Source of the DNA: Ophioderma brevispina
Taxonomy: Eukaryota; Echinodermata; Ophiuroidea; Amphilepidida; Ophiodermatidae
Assembly: GCA_023653785.1 (NCBI GenBank)
Contig: JAMKCH010007079.1
Location: forward strand, 1 to 64,000
Direction of reading: 5' to 3'
DNA: 64,000 bases
The notes below the pieces were generated by a model. The model ran no database searches and was not told where the DNA came from. It saw nothing but the letters and a program-made list of their open reading frames with translations. Position numbers and translations under genes: made by a program. Position 1 is the first letter of the stretch, and every line of letters begins with the position of its first letter. Positions 10,888 through 22,283 of this stretch are shown here, one piece after another.

Positions 10888-12474
10888 GTCCTTCATCAAC
10901 AACCCAAGCAACTGACCAACCATCAAGTAGCGGTCTCTCTGCCAGAGGCTCTAGTCATCTTGATTTTGACCAGATCTTGAGTGACATTTGCATGCAGGAT
11001 GATCGCAACAGCCGCGGAGATTCACGGAAAGTGACCGGAGAGAGAAAGCATAAGCACGGATCTCCTGCTGGCAAAGGGAAGAAAGGCAAGAGCTACAGCA
11101 AACGCAGTGACCGCCAGGTCAACCCCTGGGAACCAAGTCAGCCATCAAGCTCTATGAACTTATCCAGTGAATTGGAGACAGAGTTTGATCGTATCAAGAG
11201 GGAAATCTCCTTCAAAGATGATGATAAGCCTCGAGCTAGTAGTGCAGGCACCAGCAGCAGTAGCAACGGTAGCAGCAATGGCAGCAATGGAGGTGCAAAG
11301 TCAGCAGATGGTTTCAAGAAACCCCGAAGCATATCGGACGTTGGAAAACCATCGCTAATGATATCGGCACCGCAGTCAAGTAGCTGGAGTCCTAGTAGAA
11401 GTCTAGGCACTGGGAAGAAGTCGTCTTCATCAAAAAATTACCCATCTGTACGTTTGCAACGTGTGCCCTCACCCAATCTAAATAGCCAAGGACGGCCACA
11501 GGGCAATAGGTCAACTAATGATCCATTCTCTGTGCTGTTAGACTCTAGTTCCAGTCACCTTCAGGTCCAACCAGCCACAGTACTGTCCGCATCTGCCGAA
11601 GACATGCATCAACCACGGCTTAAGCCTGGCCGTAGTCTACAAAGATCTGCCTCAGACCGGGCTTCAACATCTTCAAAAAGTCTTGTGGCTGGACTGCTTC
11701 CTCCTCGAAAATCATCATTAACAAGTGGTGAGAGGAGGGAGATATCCTTTTCATTTGTTATGACCAGCAAAAGAACTTTACCATCTCCTAAACCGGCCAA
11801 ATCCACGGCAAGCACGGAATCCCCATGGGAATTTCAAGCCGACGTTGCCAAAAAAATGGCTGCCGAGGCCAAGAATGTCGGCCTTTCAAAATCTACAGCT
11901 GACAGTGCACTCTCAAGTCAAGCTGGTGCAACTGCAAACCCATCTCAGAGTCATAGGAGATCATCACTTGAAAAGGCTAGCGATAGCCTGATATCGGTAC
12001 CAAAATTCGGCACACTCCCGGTGCATAGTAAACGATCCAAGTCCGAATCGCCAGCTAGAGAAGGTGGCAGAAAATCAAAAATTAAATCTAGGCGGTCATC
12101 GACAGATCGGTCTGCGAATACATCTGTCGAGCCCAGCGTACTCAGAGCTCTGAACTTATCTACCAATTCAGAATTATATGACACCGATGCCAGCAAAGGC
12201 CACATACATCTGCGCAAGTTGGAAAACCTGCACCTCTGGCACAGCCAGAATCGAGCAGCGAAAGCCATCAATCTGCAGCTGCATATGAGCTGAATTACCG
12301 GTGACCTCGTTAAGTGTAAGCAAAGCAAAAGGAGCAGAAGAGCCAAATCTTAGCTCTACAGATCCCACCGGAGTTGCCGGAGCAGAAGGTGGGGCCAGTG
12401 TTGTAGAAGAACTTTTAAGCATTGATCGGGAGGAAGACAAAGAGGATGCTGGAGTTTGGCAGATGTACTTATAA
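10888..12474 (+). CDS. Terminal coding exon: Ser-rich basic tail of the UIM protein, with two apparent frameshifts
   Basis: The acceptor TTTTTTGCACAAAG precedes 10888, and the exon is entered in the phase left by the UIM exon. The frame is open to 12293 (about 469 residues). It holds an acidic amphipathic patch (LDFDQILSDICMQDD), a Lys-rich stretch (ERKHKHGSPAGKGKKGK), Ser/Asn/Gly low complexity, a DPF tripeptide near 11521, the segment ESPWEFQADVAKKMAAEAK, and RRSS or QRSAS kinase-type sites near 11640, 11957 and 12090. The tail is rich in Ser, Arg and Lys and is likely disordered; basic clusters could act as nuclear signals. Around 12195-12235 coding character moves to the frame with codons at 3n+2 (QVGKPAPLAQPESSSES), and around 12286-12298 to 3n+1 (ending REEDKEDAGVWQMYL, stop TAA 12472-12474). 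Each shift fits one missing base. I infer assembly errors or a very recent lesion rather than a true stop at 12291. DPF and PW motifs hint at an endocytic adaptor, but this is weak. Confidence 0.8.
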
Positions 12475-12700
12475 CGACACTTAAATAATTAGGGTCAACT
12501 TTGATTCCAAAATTTTTTAAATTGTATTTTTCCCACTTCTCCCTTCCTTCAAGAATTGAATAAGTTAAACAAACGCACATATTGTAAACAACTTTTTCAT
12601 AGAAAATGACTTTGTTGGCCGTCTTAAAGGAGAAATAAAAACACATTTATTATCAAAGTCCTCCCCATCCCCCCAATAAAATGGTCCAACTTGTTCCACT
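12475..12700 (+). other. Probable 3' UTR with two poly(A) signals
   Basis: After the TAA at 12472, AT-rich sequence holds AATAAA at 12634-12639 and again at 12675-12680. Either could direct cleavage, giving a 3' UTR of about 180-225 nt. Confidence 0.6.
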
Positions 12701-12814
12701 GTGTCATGTATTTTTATAACTATTTTATTCCAAATCAGTTGTGAGGTACTGTATAAGTGGAACTTTTCGCGAGGTTTTTATTTTCGCAGATTTCGCGAGT
12801 GAACATAAAAACAC

Positions 12815-12965
12815 AATAAAAATTCCTTTAAAAAGGAAAGGGCGAGTCAAGGATTCGGCACACATACAAACATGATCAATAACATTTTGTTTTAAATATT
12901 ATAAAGCCCTTCCCAAAGCTCCCACGTTCAGCAACATTTTCACCCAATGACTTCATTTTATTTTC
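12815..12965. repeat. Dispersed repeat, copy 2
   Basis: It shares CCTTTAAAAAGGAAAGGGCGAG, AACATTTTGTTTTAAATATT and CACCCAATGACTTCATTTTA with the interrupted copy at 3474-3990. A reverse fragment (CGCCCTTTCCTTTTTTAAAG) lies near 15101. It begins shortly after the UIM gene's poly(A) sites. Confidence 0.65.
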
Positions 12966-13159
12966 TTAAATTTTACTTCTGTCACCCAAAGACTTAAATT
13001 TTTCAAAATGTTTTCAAAGATGTTCATCCACGCCATTGCACTATTTCAATTCATATACAAACTTAGAACATTCGTTACTTCATGACATCTTACCTGTCAT
13101 TCCACCGTATTGAATCGTAAATATCACATTTTATAAGAAGTGTGAAATTACAATCTATC

Positions 13160-13480
13160 TATACTACTAAAAAAATGAGATCAAAGGTCACACGCATCTA
13201 GGTAAAAGTCACACACGGGGGAAATGCACTAGTACTACTAAAAATGAGATCTGTCTGTCTGTCTGTCCGACTATGCGTTTTGACGCACTTTGACCTATGG
13301 AGCTGATGTTTGGAATACAGGTAGAAAACAACACCCTGAGGTTTATTATCAGGGTTTCAGGGTGACCCAAAAAAATCAAAAGTCATCTGCAGGAGGTCAA
13401 TTTGCATAAAATGCCGAATAAATGCCAAAAGGACCGCTAACCTGAGCAAAGAACAAGTCTGAGGTCAAAGGTCACACACA
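13160..13480. repeat. Repeat with TACTACTAAAAA and (GTCT)n, unclassified
   Basis: CTATACTACTAAAAAAATGAG near 13160 recurs as TACTACTAAAAATGAGATCT near 13233, followed by a GTCT microsatellite at about 13254-13269. TCTATACTACTAAAA starts are seen in some Helitron-like elements, but I see no matching 3' hairpin with CTRR, so the class is open. A perfect DR1 motif lies at 13462-13474. Confidence 0.4.
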
Positions 13481-14084
13481 GGACAAAGGTTGCCTTCAAT
13501 TTGGCAAGAAACCCAAAGTTGGTTGACCACATAGTTACATCCATACTTGACTGTAAGATCATTTTTGCCCAACCATAAACTACTGCTCGCTGTAAAATTG
13601 TAATAAGTAATGGCTTTTCAACCATGTCTAAATATAAAATAGTAGATGAGTTAGTTATGTCAGTCATGATCAATCAACAGTACTACGCATGACAGCAAAA
13701 AATTAAGAGAACCTCATTAAAGGTGGCTGATCCATAAGAATCGGGACCATTCATGTTTCCTCTAAGCCTCCCTTACCCCCCATAAAAAAAAGCAAATTTA
13801 AATCGTCCAAAAGTTTGTGAAGTGAAAGATTTTGAAACGTTTTTATTCATAACATCAAAATGATAAACATTCTTAAAGAGACATGGGAAGATTTCCAGAA
13901 AGAAGCGCCCCAATTTTTCTCGAACCCCATTTGGTCGCCTGCCCTAAGGCAGGAAAGACAATAGGTCACTTGGTCCCTGTTGTGTTATGTTATGTTGTTG
14001 ATGAGGTCTGTTGTGATTTGCTGTTGTGAAAAAGGGTTAACATTTGCATGTATGTAATATCCACATACTTGATGGATTTAAACT

Positions 14085-14620
14085 AAACTTGGCTCACAGC
14101 GTGCAACATGGCATCCCCCACTTGTTTGAGTTTGGTAAAGGGTCACTACCAAGGTCAAAGGTCATGTGAGGTAAGTTGCTGTAAAATTGGGCTGAAAAAT
14201 GTAAAATTGACCTCATATGAAAAGTTGGAAGTTCAAATTGGAACCAAACTTGATCATAGGTGCACATGGGATACTCATTTGTGATGAGGTCAAAGGTCAC
14301 GTACCAAGGTCAGGTCATGTGAGGTCAAGTGTAAAATAGGCTTGAAAATGTAAAATTGAGACTAATATTGAAAGTTGAAGTTCAATTGGAACCAAAACTT
14401 GAGTCATAAGTGCTGCAAAAGGGGATCCTCATTTGTGATGAGGGCAAAGGTCACATACAAGGTCAAAGCCATGTGAGGTTCAAGTTGCTAAAATGGCTGA
14501 AATGTAAAATTGACCTCATTAAGTTCAATTGGAACCAGACGTGAATCATAGGTGCAACATGGGATCCCTCATGTGTTGATGAGTCAAAGGTCAATATCAA
14601 GGTCAAAGGTCATGTAGTGT
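14085..14620. repeat. Tandem array of about 150-bp units rich in AGGTCA
   Basis: Four diverged units recur at about 14091, 14251, 14401 and 14541, each with a CATAGGTGCAACATGGGAT-like phrase and AGGTCAAAGGTCA-like phrases. Indels have scrambled the spacing. Several units carry the perfect direct repeat AGGTCAAAGGTCA (14152, 14287, 14600). Confidence 0.85.
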
Positions 14621-14659
14621 TAGGCCTATCAGTTCAAGAAACGCGACGGCAGGCGACAA

Positions 14660-14960
14660 GCGATCCGAGGGATCCGATGTATTTTTTTACATATTGAAGA
14701 TGCTTACCAAGGTATTCGATAAGCACCTTAAGTGAATAAGCGAATACGCCATCTTTATGTATTAAGATGATGATAGTAGTTGCTGTCGTGCACAACAGAA
14801 AGTCAAGCATGGTTTATATAGGGAAAATTACGATAGCAGGCAAGTTCCAAACAAGGTTTGCGGTTTTCTTTTCACCTTTGTCCAAAAACTATCGGTAGGT
14901 GGTCTACATTGATCCAGTGAAATTTGTGAGAAATTTGTATACTAAAAAATTCTCAGTCAC
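14660..14960. repeat. Dispersed repeat family B fragment
   Basis: The stretch with AAGTGAATAAGCGAATACGCC, CTTTATGTATTAAGATGATG and TGCACAACAGAAAG matches 20228-20560 and the front part of the 518-bp duplication at 20887 and 21505. Another fragment (AAAGAGACATGGGAAGATTTCC) lies at 13875. It is a moderately diverged interspersed family; its ends are not defined here. Confidence 0.65.
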
Positions 14961-15139
14961 ATTAAAGTGGGATTAGTGATCCAAAGCAGTACCCTTGATT
15001 TACCTAAAAGAATAAGGATTTTTTTAATCATCTTGAACGTTGGCTCGTATTCCACAATTAATTACTTCACATACAAGTTACATGGTATTTCCTGACATCG
15101 CCCTTTCCTTTTTTAAAGGATTTGGTTGATTTGTATTGA

Positions 15140-16880
15140 TATCGCCACGATAATATTCACCACGACTTGCTGCATGTGGTGACAAACGTTTAAAGTCCAT
15201 GGCCCGATCGCTAATAGCATCGTTGCCAGAAGAAGCCCAGGTTTTTTACGGAAGTAAAGTGGTCAACATTTGGATATCAGAAAAAACTACTATTTTTATC
15301 AGTTACCCTGTGAAATTATAGGGCAAAAAGGAATTTGGTTTGCGAAGTTATGAGCGAAAATGTGCCCCATTTTGGTCGACCAATATTAATTGTACACAGT
15401 ACCCTATGGGCTTACAAAATTACGTTTTTAGGCTCTCACAGCCAAAGGGATGTGAAATATTGGTGCGAACTTTACAGATGGGGTTTGGGTGAGCGATCTA
15501 GCAGATGAAAACTTCATATCCTATATCGGCCATCCCCCTCTTTAGGCACTCAAACGATTTAAAGACGCTGTTAACCATCAAATCACTGTAAAAATTAAAA
15601 AATAAAACAATTCCTGACAACATATACTAATTTCATAATTTTCGTCAATATTTCGTTTTTCCGGTTAAGCCAATGGCGATGTCTAAATTTAGGATTTCTT
15701 GGCCGCACTCTCTGTTGCCTGATACGCTCCTCTATATTCATGTTTTATTTTAGTGTTACCCCGTCGTGTTTTATTGCAATCCGTCACGACGGTAAGACAT
15801 GCGTGGAAGTGTGGGATCGCTTTGTATTTCTAATCTTTGACACATTATATATTTTTGTAAATGTACGTTCATGTTTTCGCTGGGCCCATCTTATTGAGTT
15901 TAATCATCCATAGTGAGTAAAATGCCACAACATTCAAATAAAACTTCAGACATGTAGATTTTAGAGGATTTAAACGGCACGAATATTTCTGCAACACTGC
16001 TATTTGAAAAGTAGGTCAAACCCAGCGAATAGAGCGGGTAGCCATAGGCTACCCTCGCCCAAAAATAAAAACTTGAGAAAAAATAAACTTCCAATAGATT
16101 TGTATTGACATTGATGTCAATACCATGAATTCAAAATTCTCGCCGCATTGTGACCTTGGCAAAAATGTTAAAATGCGAAAAATATCTGTATGCAGAAATT
16201 TCCAACTGTTACAGTACGTGGTTACCAGTGAGCACAAGATGCATGAGTAACTCGAGTAAATGAGGGGCACAAGATCATGTTAAAAAATTCAATTTAAATT
16301 TGAGGACCTATTAAGCCTAGCATGTATACGGACACCAAATGTAATTAACACCCTGTTTGAGTTTCTGTTGATGCTATGCATTTTATTTGACATGTTGTCA
16401 CTGAACCAAAGACCATTTAAACGCATTGGTCCTGATTTCTGGAGAAAAATGAGGTCCCACGCTTTGCTCTTTGCCGTAAAAAAATTTTTTAAGGCCCAGC
16501 TTTTTGCCTTCCAAATACAAAAAATTAGAAAAGCGCTTGATAAAATGGACTTTACATGGTGAGGAAGGCGTGCATCCCAGCTTTCAATTGAGTAGTGAGG
16601 ATTCAATTTTATAGGCAGGTGAAAGTGATCTAGGAGGGGGATATGACAAAAATTTTATGTAATATCATCTTCGGTTTTCATAAAATTTGACTTTAAAGGA
16701 TATACAAGCTATGTTTGTTTTGTAATGATAACGTAATTATAAATTGTAAATTTTTAAAAAACATTAAACGCTTTTTATAAACTAAATGGCCGTTACCGCA
16801 TTGATTCCTCTTGTTACATGTATGCTTTGGTGTATAGATCATGGTCGTCAAAATTGATTTAACATACCGTATCCACGATT
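15140..16880. other. Intergenic DNA without recognised genes
   Basis: The only small structure noticed is a hairpin near 16035 (GGGTAGCC ATA GGCTACCC). The open frames at 16289-16606 on opposite strands mirror each other and lack support. Confidence 0.45.
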
Positions 16881-17272
16881 AGGGCCTTGAAAAAATATGT
16901 TTGTTGCCGTAACAGAGGAAAAATATTAGGGTGGTCGGTCAGATTTTTTAAAAGATTAAACTTCACAATTTTACTCTAAAATCCCAATACAAAATAATAC
17001 ATTTAAGTTTTTTTTTTAAACTATTAAACTTAAAAATAAAATTTTACTTTTTATAGTTGTTTTGTCTTATTTTGATGGAGTTTTTGGCATTTTTTAAAAA
17101 ACTTTAAAAATGTTGTTTTTAAATTTCTACAATAAAATGAATAGCATGGGCCAGTCGGCAAAATTTCTTTTTATTTGTGTTACATGGCACATAAAAAGAT
17201 TTTTGAGCAGTTAAGTTTGTTAGGGTCGGCCGGGTTACGGCAAACAAACCTTTTTTTGCCTTATGATACACC
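16881..17272. mobile_element. Foldback/MITE with about 35-bp inverted ends
   Basis: The left end, AAAAATATGTTTGTTGCCGT followed by AACAG, is mirrored by GGGTTACGGCAAACAAACC with a T run on the right. GGTCGGTCAG and GGTCGGCCGG lie just inside the arms. The interior is very AT-rich and non-coding. Confidence 0.6.
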
Positions 17273-18253
17273 GTAACAGTGCAGAGACTTTGCCTCAACA
17301 AAATTTTCTTAAGTGGCATTTTTCGCCACCTCGTTTCTCACTTGTACAATTTTTTTACAACAGAGAAGAAACCTTCTATATGTACTTGATATTTAATTAT
17401 TGTACCACCGTGTTATTCCAAAATTGATGTATCTATATAGGTATATGAAATTAGAGGTAACCAAGTAGTATCATGGAAAGCAATGCAGACAAAAAATGTT
17501 CTAAAAATACTTACAGATGTGAATTATTATTGTGTATAATATGCAGTACAAGCATTTGTAACTGAAACCGAAGTAGCGAGTGTATGCTCCGTGACTCTTT
17601 TTCCCCTTAGCGGTTGCCTTAACTCTTTTGTACTTTTTTGTAAAATGCTTGTCTGTGCTCTATTAATTTGTTATTACTTAAAGTTGCTGTAACTTAAACA
17701 TATAATAAGAAAGAAACACAAAATTAGTGATTTGATAATAGTATCAATTTTGATGTCAGAAGATGATTGTAAAGTTATTAAGTTTTAAAAACAAATTGAG
17801 ATTTGTAAATATGCACAATTGACAGTCAGATATAATCAAGTTGAAAAATCAGTAAAATAATGCTTACTATGAGGGAGTGCTGAAAGCACTTAAAAACTCT
17901 TCATAAACAAACACAAGATTGTCAAACTCTGTGAGGTTTGCAGTGTAGTACTGTTGGCTCCATTAATGCAGCAAACTTTTGATAAGGATCCTTAAACCAA
18001 TGTGCAACTTTATCGCTTTGGAAATCTTACTTAAAACGTAGCTTTTTTGTAAAGCCATTTGACTTGGCAATGCGTGAGAGTGATGGGGTGTCAGTTTGGT
18101 GAGATATTGTCATAGATGTGTGTAAAATTGGGATATTCTTTTTGAAAACTTCTACTCCCCTGTTAGAGGATGTTACCTACATCTTCCTTGAGGGAGCGTG
18201 TATTTTCCAAATTGTACATACCCTGTTGAATCCATACTCCTTAAGTGGAATAC
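17273..18253. other. AT-rich intergenic DNA
   Basis: No coding, RNA or ordered repeat signal was recognised. Confidence 0.45.
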
Positions 18254-18642
18254 TTAAGGCACTATCAGTGATTTGCTAAATCAGAAAATCGAAAAAAAAA
18301 AACTAATTTAAAATCAGATTTGTACATGTAACTGTAAACAAGTGTAGGTATCCTAACATATCCTACAAGTACTGAAAGCAAAAAGTACAAAGACTGACCC
18401 AGCAACCTAATAAGGACAAAATAAGGATTTTAGTCATTGCTGTCCGTACGGACACATAACTGAATGGAGAGTTAAGGAGGATTCTTATCTTTGACCACTG
18501 CAGGTTTTTCCTTTCCTGTCAATTTTTCAGTTGCAAAAATAACTTTGAGACTTCTACACCACTTATCCTTCACTTTTAAGGCATATTTCTGCAATTTCCA
18601 AAATTTTGACTCTTTCGGCGAAGTCACTGATAGTGCCGTTAA
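18254..18642. mobile_element. TTAA-flanked MITE, 389 bp (CACTATCAGTGA family, copy 1)
   Basis: The left end TTAAGGCACTATCAGTGA is mirrored by TCACTGATAGTGCCGTTAA on the right. Inner sequence (ATTCTTATCTTTGACCACTG, CACTTATCCTTCACTTTTAA) matches 21074-21217 and 21692-21835, and the reverse complement of 60337-60707. TTAA borders fit a piggyBac-type non-autonomous element. There is no transposase frame. Confidence 0.8.
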
Positions 18643-19208
18643 ATGAAATAACAAGTAAAGTTTTTGGTTACATAGGACCAATCAATTGAAATGGTTCCAA
18701 CAGTGAACATTATTATATTACAATAAATTAATTAGCAATTCGAATGAAAATAAAAAAGGGAAATGGGTGCATCCATGTTAGCAATCATCTCCGGCCGGTG
18801 TTGATGTCATGGCCAAGTGACGTATGTTTACGCTTGTGTCATGATGATCTATCAAAGCAATGTGTACCTGGTGACTAACTTTGAGTATCTCGTTGGTTTG
18901 TATTTTTAACAGTATGCAATGCGCGATCATATTCAAATAAATGCAGTAACTGAATTCACAGATGAACTGCCAATCCAAATAAGGGATAAGTGCTCTTCCA
19001 TTTGAAAGGGTAACTCCCTCTGTGACAGACTCTACCTAAATCTTCCTCAGTGGGGGTAGAGATTTCAAATGGATTAGTCCATTGTATCTTGTCAGCAAAA
19101 AAAAAATTGAATACTAAGTAGATGATCTGTGCATATTTTGGCTGCTAGTGGGGTGGGATGGTATAGAGGTTTCTGTGAATCAGTTGTTCCATCCATAATC
19201 ACTGGGCT

Positions 19209-19511
19209 TTAAAGGGGGTATTTTGTGCTCATTTGTTTTATCTAGTTCAATATATCATGAAAAGAAGAAGGCTATTTCGAAATTTCAGCAGATTCTGATA
19301 GTGGATGTATGATCAATGATTTGTAGCACGTGCCCCATATGCTATCGCATTGTAACTTCTCTCCACTTCAGACAGAAAATATATCCTAAATATTTTTTTT
19401 GCAGAGATTGTCAAAGGTGGCCCAAAAGGGCAGGCACACATAATAAGGCCTATATTTCAGATGATTCAAAATGTCAACTTTTTTGCAATAGATCACAAAA
19501 TGACCCTTTAA
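19209..19511. mobile_element. TTAA-flanked MITE, 303 bp
   Basis: The left end TTAAAGGGGGTATTTTGTG and right end CACAAAATGACCCTTTAA are inverted and both include TTAA. The interior encodes no transposase. It is similar in build to the element at 5758. Confidence 0.65.
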
Positions 19512-20227
19512 GTTTTCTTCTCTATTTTTAATGTATCTGATGTGCAATAGTATTTAATATTTTGTACATTTGCTATATGCCAGTGATACAGTGTACAGAC
19601 ATACATATATGCACAGATCGTCTAGTGTAAAGGATAGGTCATGGTCAAATTGGGCTTATTCTTACTCCCAAAATAAAAGTGCCTAACACTCCAGGGATGG
19701 TCTAACAGAAATACCTATTCAAAGACAATCCTGCACTAAAGCATTTCTAAGTATCTGGAGACTTGTGCCATGCTGAGATGTTGACCTTTTTGCTCTAATT
19801 AAACTTTCAGGAGGTCACCCAGGCTTTACCACTTCAATTCTAATCTTATCTGTGCATTTTCACTGGTGAGAGTAAGCATGTTTTGTTAATAACACCTCTG
19901 ATCAAACTAATCTGGTTCATACATATTGTCTTTTGTTTTTGTTTGTGTTTTTTTTTTACCTTTTAAGCACTTAACATATATTATCAAAAGTGTCCTTTTG
20001 CAATTTAGAAATTGTGTATTTTACTTTGGTATCTGTTCTTCTGTATTGGCAGGTTGACTGACCTGAAAAGGATTTTAAAAATGATATTGTTATCAAGTCT
20101 CAATCCATTTGCAAAGTCTTGACACAATTTGAGATGCTTAGCGGCAAAATGGGCAAATACCTCATCAGCAGACTGCCTGACAAATGATGTTGCCATTTGG
20201 ATAGCCCTCCTCCTAACATTCCACTGG

Positions 20228-20560
20228 GAATTAAAGAGACATGAGGATATTTCCAGAAACATGTAACCTGGTTGTTTCAGAAACTGGGTTTTTGCATATT
20301 TAGAATTATGCTTACCAATGTATGAAAGCACACCTCAAGTGAATAAGCTGGAAACATCTTCATGTGATTAGAAGATGATTGGTATTTTCTGTTGTGCATG
20401 ACAGAAATTCCAGGCTTGCTTGTAGAGGGAAGGAGAAGAGCAGGCAAATTTAAACTTAGTTTTTGTTTTTCTTTTCCACTTCGATTGTCCGATAAATCCT
20501 CGAAACATTCTCAGTAGGTATTTTACCAACACTCAAATGGAAATTAGAGAAATTTGTATC
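20228..20560. repeat. Dispersed repeat family B copy
   Basis: It starts AAAGAGACATGAGGATATTT and shares GTTTTTGCATATTTAGAAT, CTCAAGTGAATAAGC and GATTAGAAGATGATT with copies at 14660, 20887 and 21505. About 350 nt before the exact duplication there is a ZNF143-like motif (20838-20855). Confidence 0.65.
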
Positions 20561-20886
20561 AGAAAATCTACTTGTTTGCTTGCTTTAGGGAGCTTACATG
20601 TTTTGATATTATTTCAGCTAATATTTATCCATGCTGTATCACTTCACATAGAAAGAGACAAAGTGGCTATATAATCGCTTTTGAAATATTGCTTTGGTTT
20701 GTAGATGACTTGACGGAAATCTATAGCCCGAAGCGAAGCAGTGTGACTCAATAGTTTTGTGGCTTATATGTGTGTTACAATAATCAGTTATGACTCAATT
20801 TCAAGTGGTCAAAATTTTATTAGATGGTGGTTTGAACCATCCCATGATGCATTGCAACATACCTAAACTTTACACCTACCAGTACT

Positions 20887-21404
20887 TTAAGAGACATGAG
20901 GACATTTCCAGAGAGAACCGCCCTCAGTTTTTTTAGAACCCAGGTTTTTTGCATATTTGGAATGCTGACCAATGTATTAGATCATACCTGAAGTGAATAA
21001 GCCGAATATGCCATCTTTATGTAATAAGATGATGATTTAGTAATTTACTACAACACATATTTCAATGGAGATTCATATCTTTGGACACTGCTGTTTTATT
21101 CCTTTATTCAATTTTTCGCTTGGAAAAAATAATTTACGAGATTTCTACAAAGTAATTCTTCACTTTTAAGCTATTTCAAAAAATGACTCTTTAGGGTGGA
21201 TCACTGATAGTGTCTTTAGTAATGCAAATAAATGCATTGCAGATATCCACAAATACTTAAAACTTCCCATTAATTTTCATAAGTTTTATCTAAAGATGAT
21301 TTTACATACATAGTGAGGATAATGTTTGCAATTTATGGTAGTACTTACGCTATTGTTAATGCTTCCAATAGATACTGGAGTTGTGCTGAAACCACAACAT
21401 TAAT
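20887..21404. repeat. 518-bp exact direct duplication, copy 1
   Basis: This stretch is identical by eye to 21505-22022, base for base. It is a composite: the front is family B (AAGAGACATGAGGACATTTC) and the middle is half of the CACTATCAGTGA MITE. Copy 1 ends directly at a run of about 21 A. Confidence 0.95.
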
Positions 21405-21504
21405 AAAAAAAAAAAAAAAAAAAACATGTTTCTTTCACCAATACCAACATTTCATGAGAATTTCAACGAGATCTGGGCACGAAGCCGTAGCCGATGATCC
21501 AACC
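21405..21504. other. 100-bp spacer with poly(A) between the duplicate copies
   Basis: It starts with an A run (about 20 nt), then unique sequence ending GCCGTAGCCGATGATCCAACC. It may be the tail of an inserted sequence or an assembly join. Confidence 0.6.
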
Positions 21505-22022
21505 TTAAGAGACATGAGGACATTTCCAGAGAGAACCGCCCTCAGTTTTTTTAGAACCCAGGTTTTTTGCATATTTGGAATGCTGACCAATGTATTAGAT
21601 CATACCTGAAGTGAATAAGCCGAATATGCCATCTTTATGTAATAAGATGATGATTTAGTAATTTACTACAACACATATTTCAATGGAGATTCATATCTTT
21701 GGACACTGCTGTTTTATTCCTTTATTCAATTTTTCGCTTGGAAAAAATAATTTACGAGATTTCTACAAAGTAATTCTTCACTTTTAAGCTATTTCAAAAA
21801 ATGACTCTTTAGGGTGGATCACTGATAGTGTCTTTAGTAATGCAAATAAATGCATTGCAGATATCCACAAATACTTAAAACTTCCCATTAATTTTCATAA
21901 GTTTTATCTAAAGATGATTTTACATACATAGTGAGGATAATGTTTGCAATTTATGGTAGTACTTACGCTATTGTTAATGCTTCCAATAGATACTGGAGTT
22001 GTGCTGAAACCACAACATTAAT
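21505..22022. repeat. 518-bp exact direct duplication, copy 2
   Basis: This is identical to 20887-21404 at a constant offset of 618 bp. No difference was seen on full reading, which implies either a very recent event or an assembly duplication of one locus (for example two haplotypes placed in tandem). Confidence 0.95.
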
Positions 22023-22026
22023 CTGC

Positions 22027-22283
22027 TTAACCCTTTCAATCCTGTTGGATTTTGTATAGGTTATAACATGAAGTCAGTGGCTTTTGAGATGGCTTCCCAA
22101 TTGACCTGGAGGTCATTTGGGAAGCCATCTCAAAAATCACTGGCCAAAGACTAGGCTTGTTTGGACTCATTTGAATGCATTTTGCATGCTGAATCTAATT
22201 ATGGCCTTAAAAATGCATAATTTTCGGGAAAAAAGAATACCTTTCTCTGACATACAAAACTGCCTTAGAGCCCAAAGGGTTAA
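22027..22283. mobile_element. TTAA-flanked palindromic MITE, 257 bp
   Basis: The ends are TTAACCCTTT and AAAGGGTTAA. TTAACCC-type ends are typical of piggyBac relatives. Its middle carries a strong hairpin: GAGATGGCTTCCCAA is mirrored by TTGGGAAGCCATCTC, with TGACCT/AGGTCA next to the loop. A related sequence (GGTAGATTCTGTATAGGTTA) occurs near 4531. Confidence 0.8.

Noticed and set aside
11138..12440. Antisense genes over the long UIM exon
   Set aside because: Open antisense frames are shadows of the biased Ser-rich codons on the + strand.
13160..13480. Helitron
   Set aside because: The start resembles some Helitrons, but no 3' hairpin with CTRR or insertion between A and T could be shown. 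It is left as an unclassified repeat.
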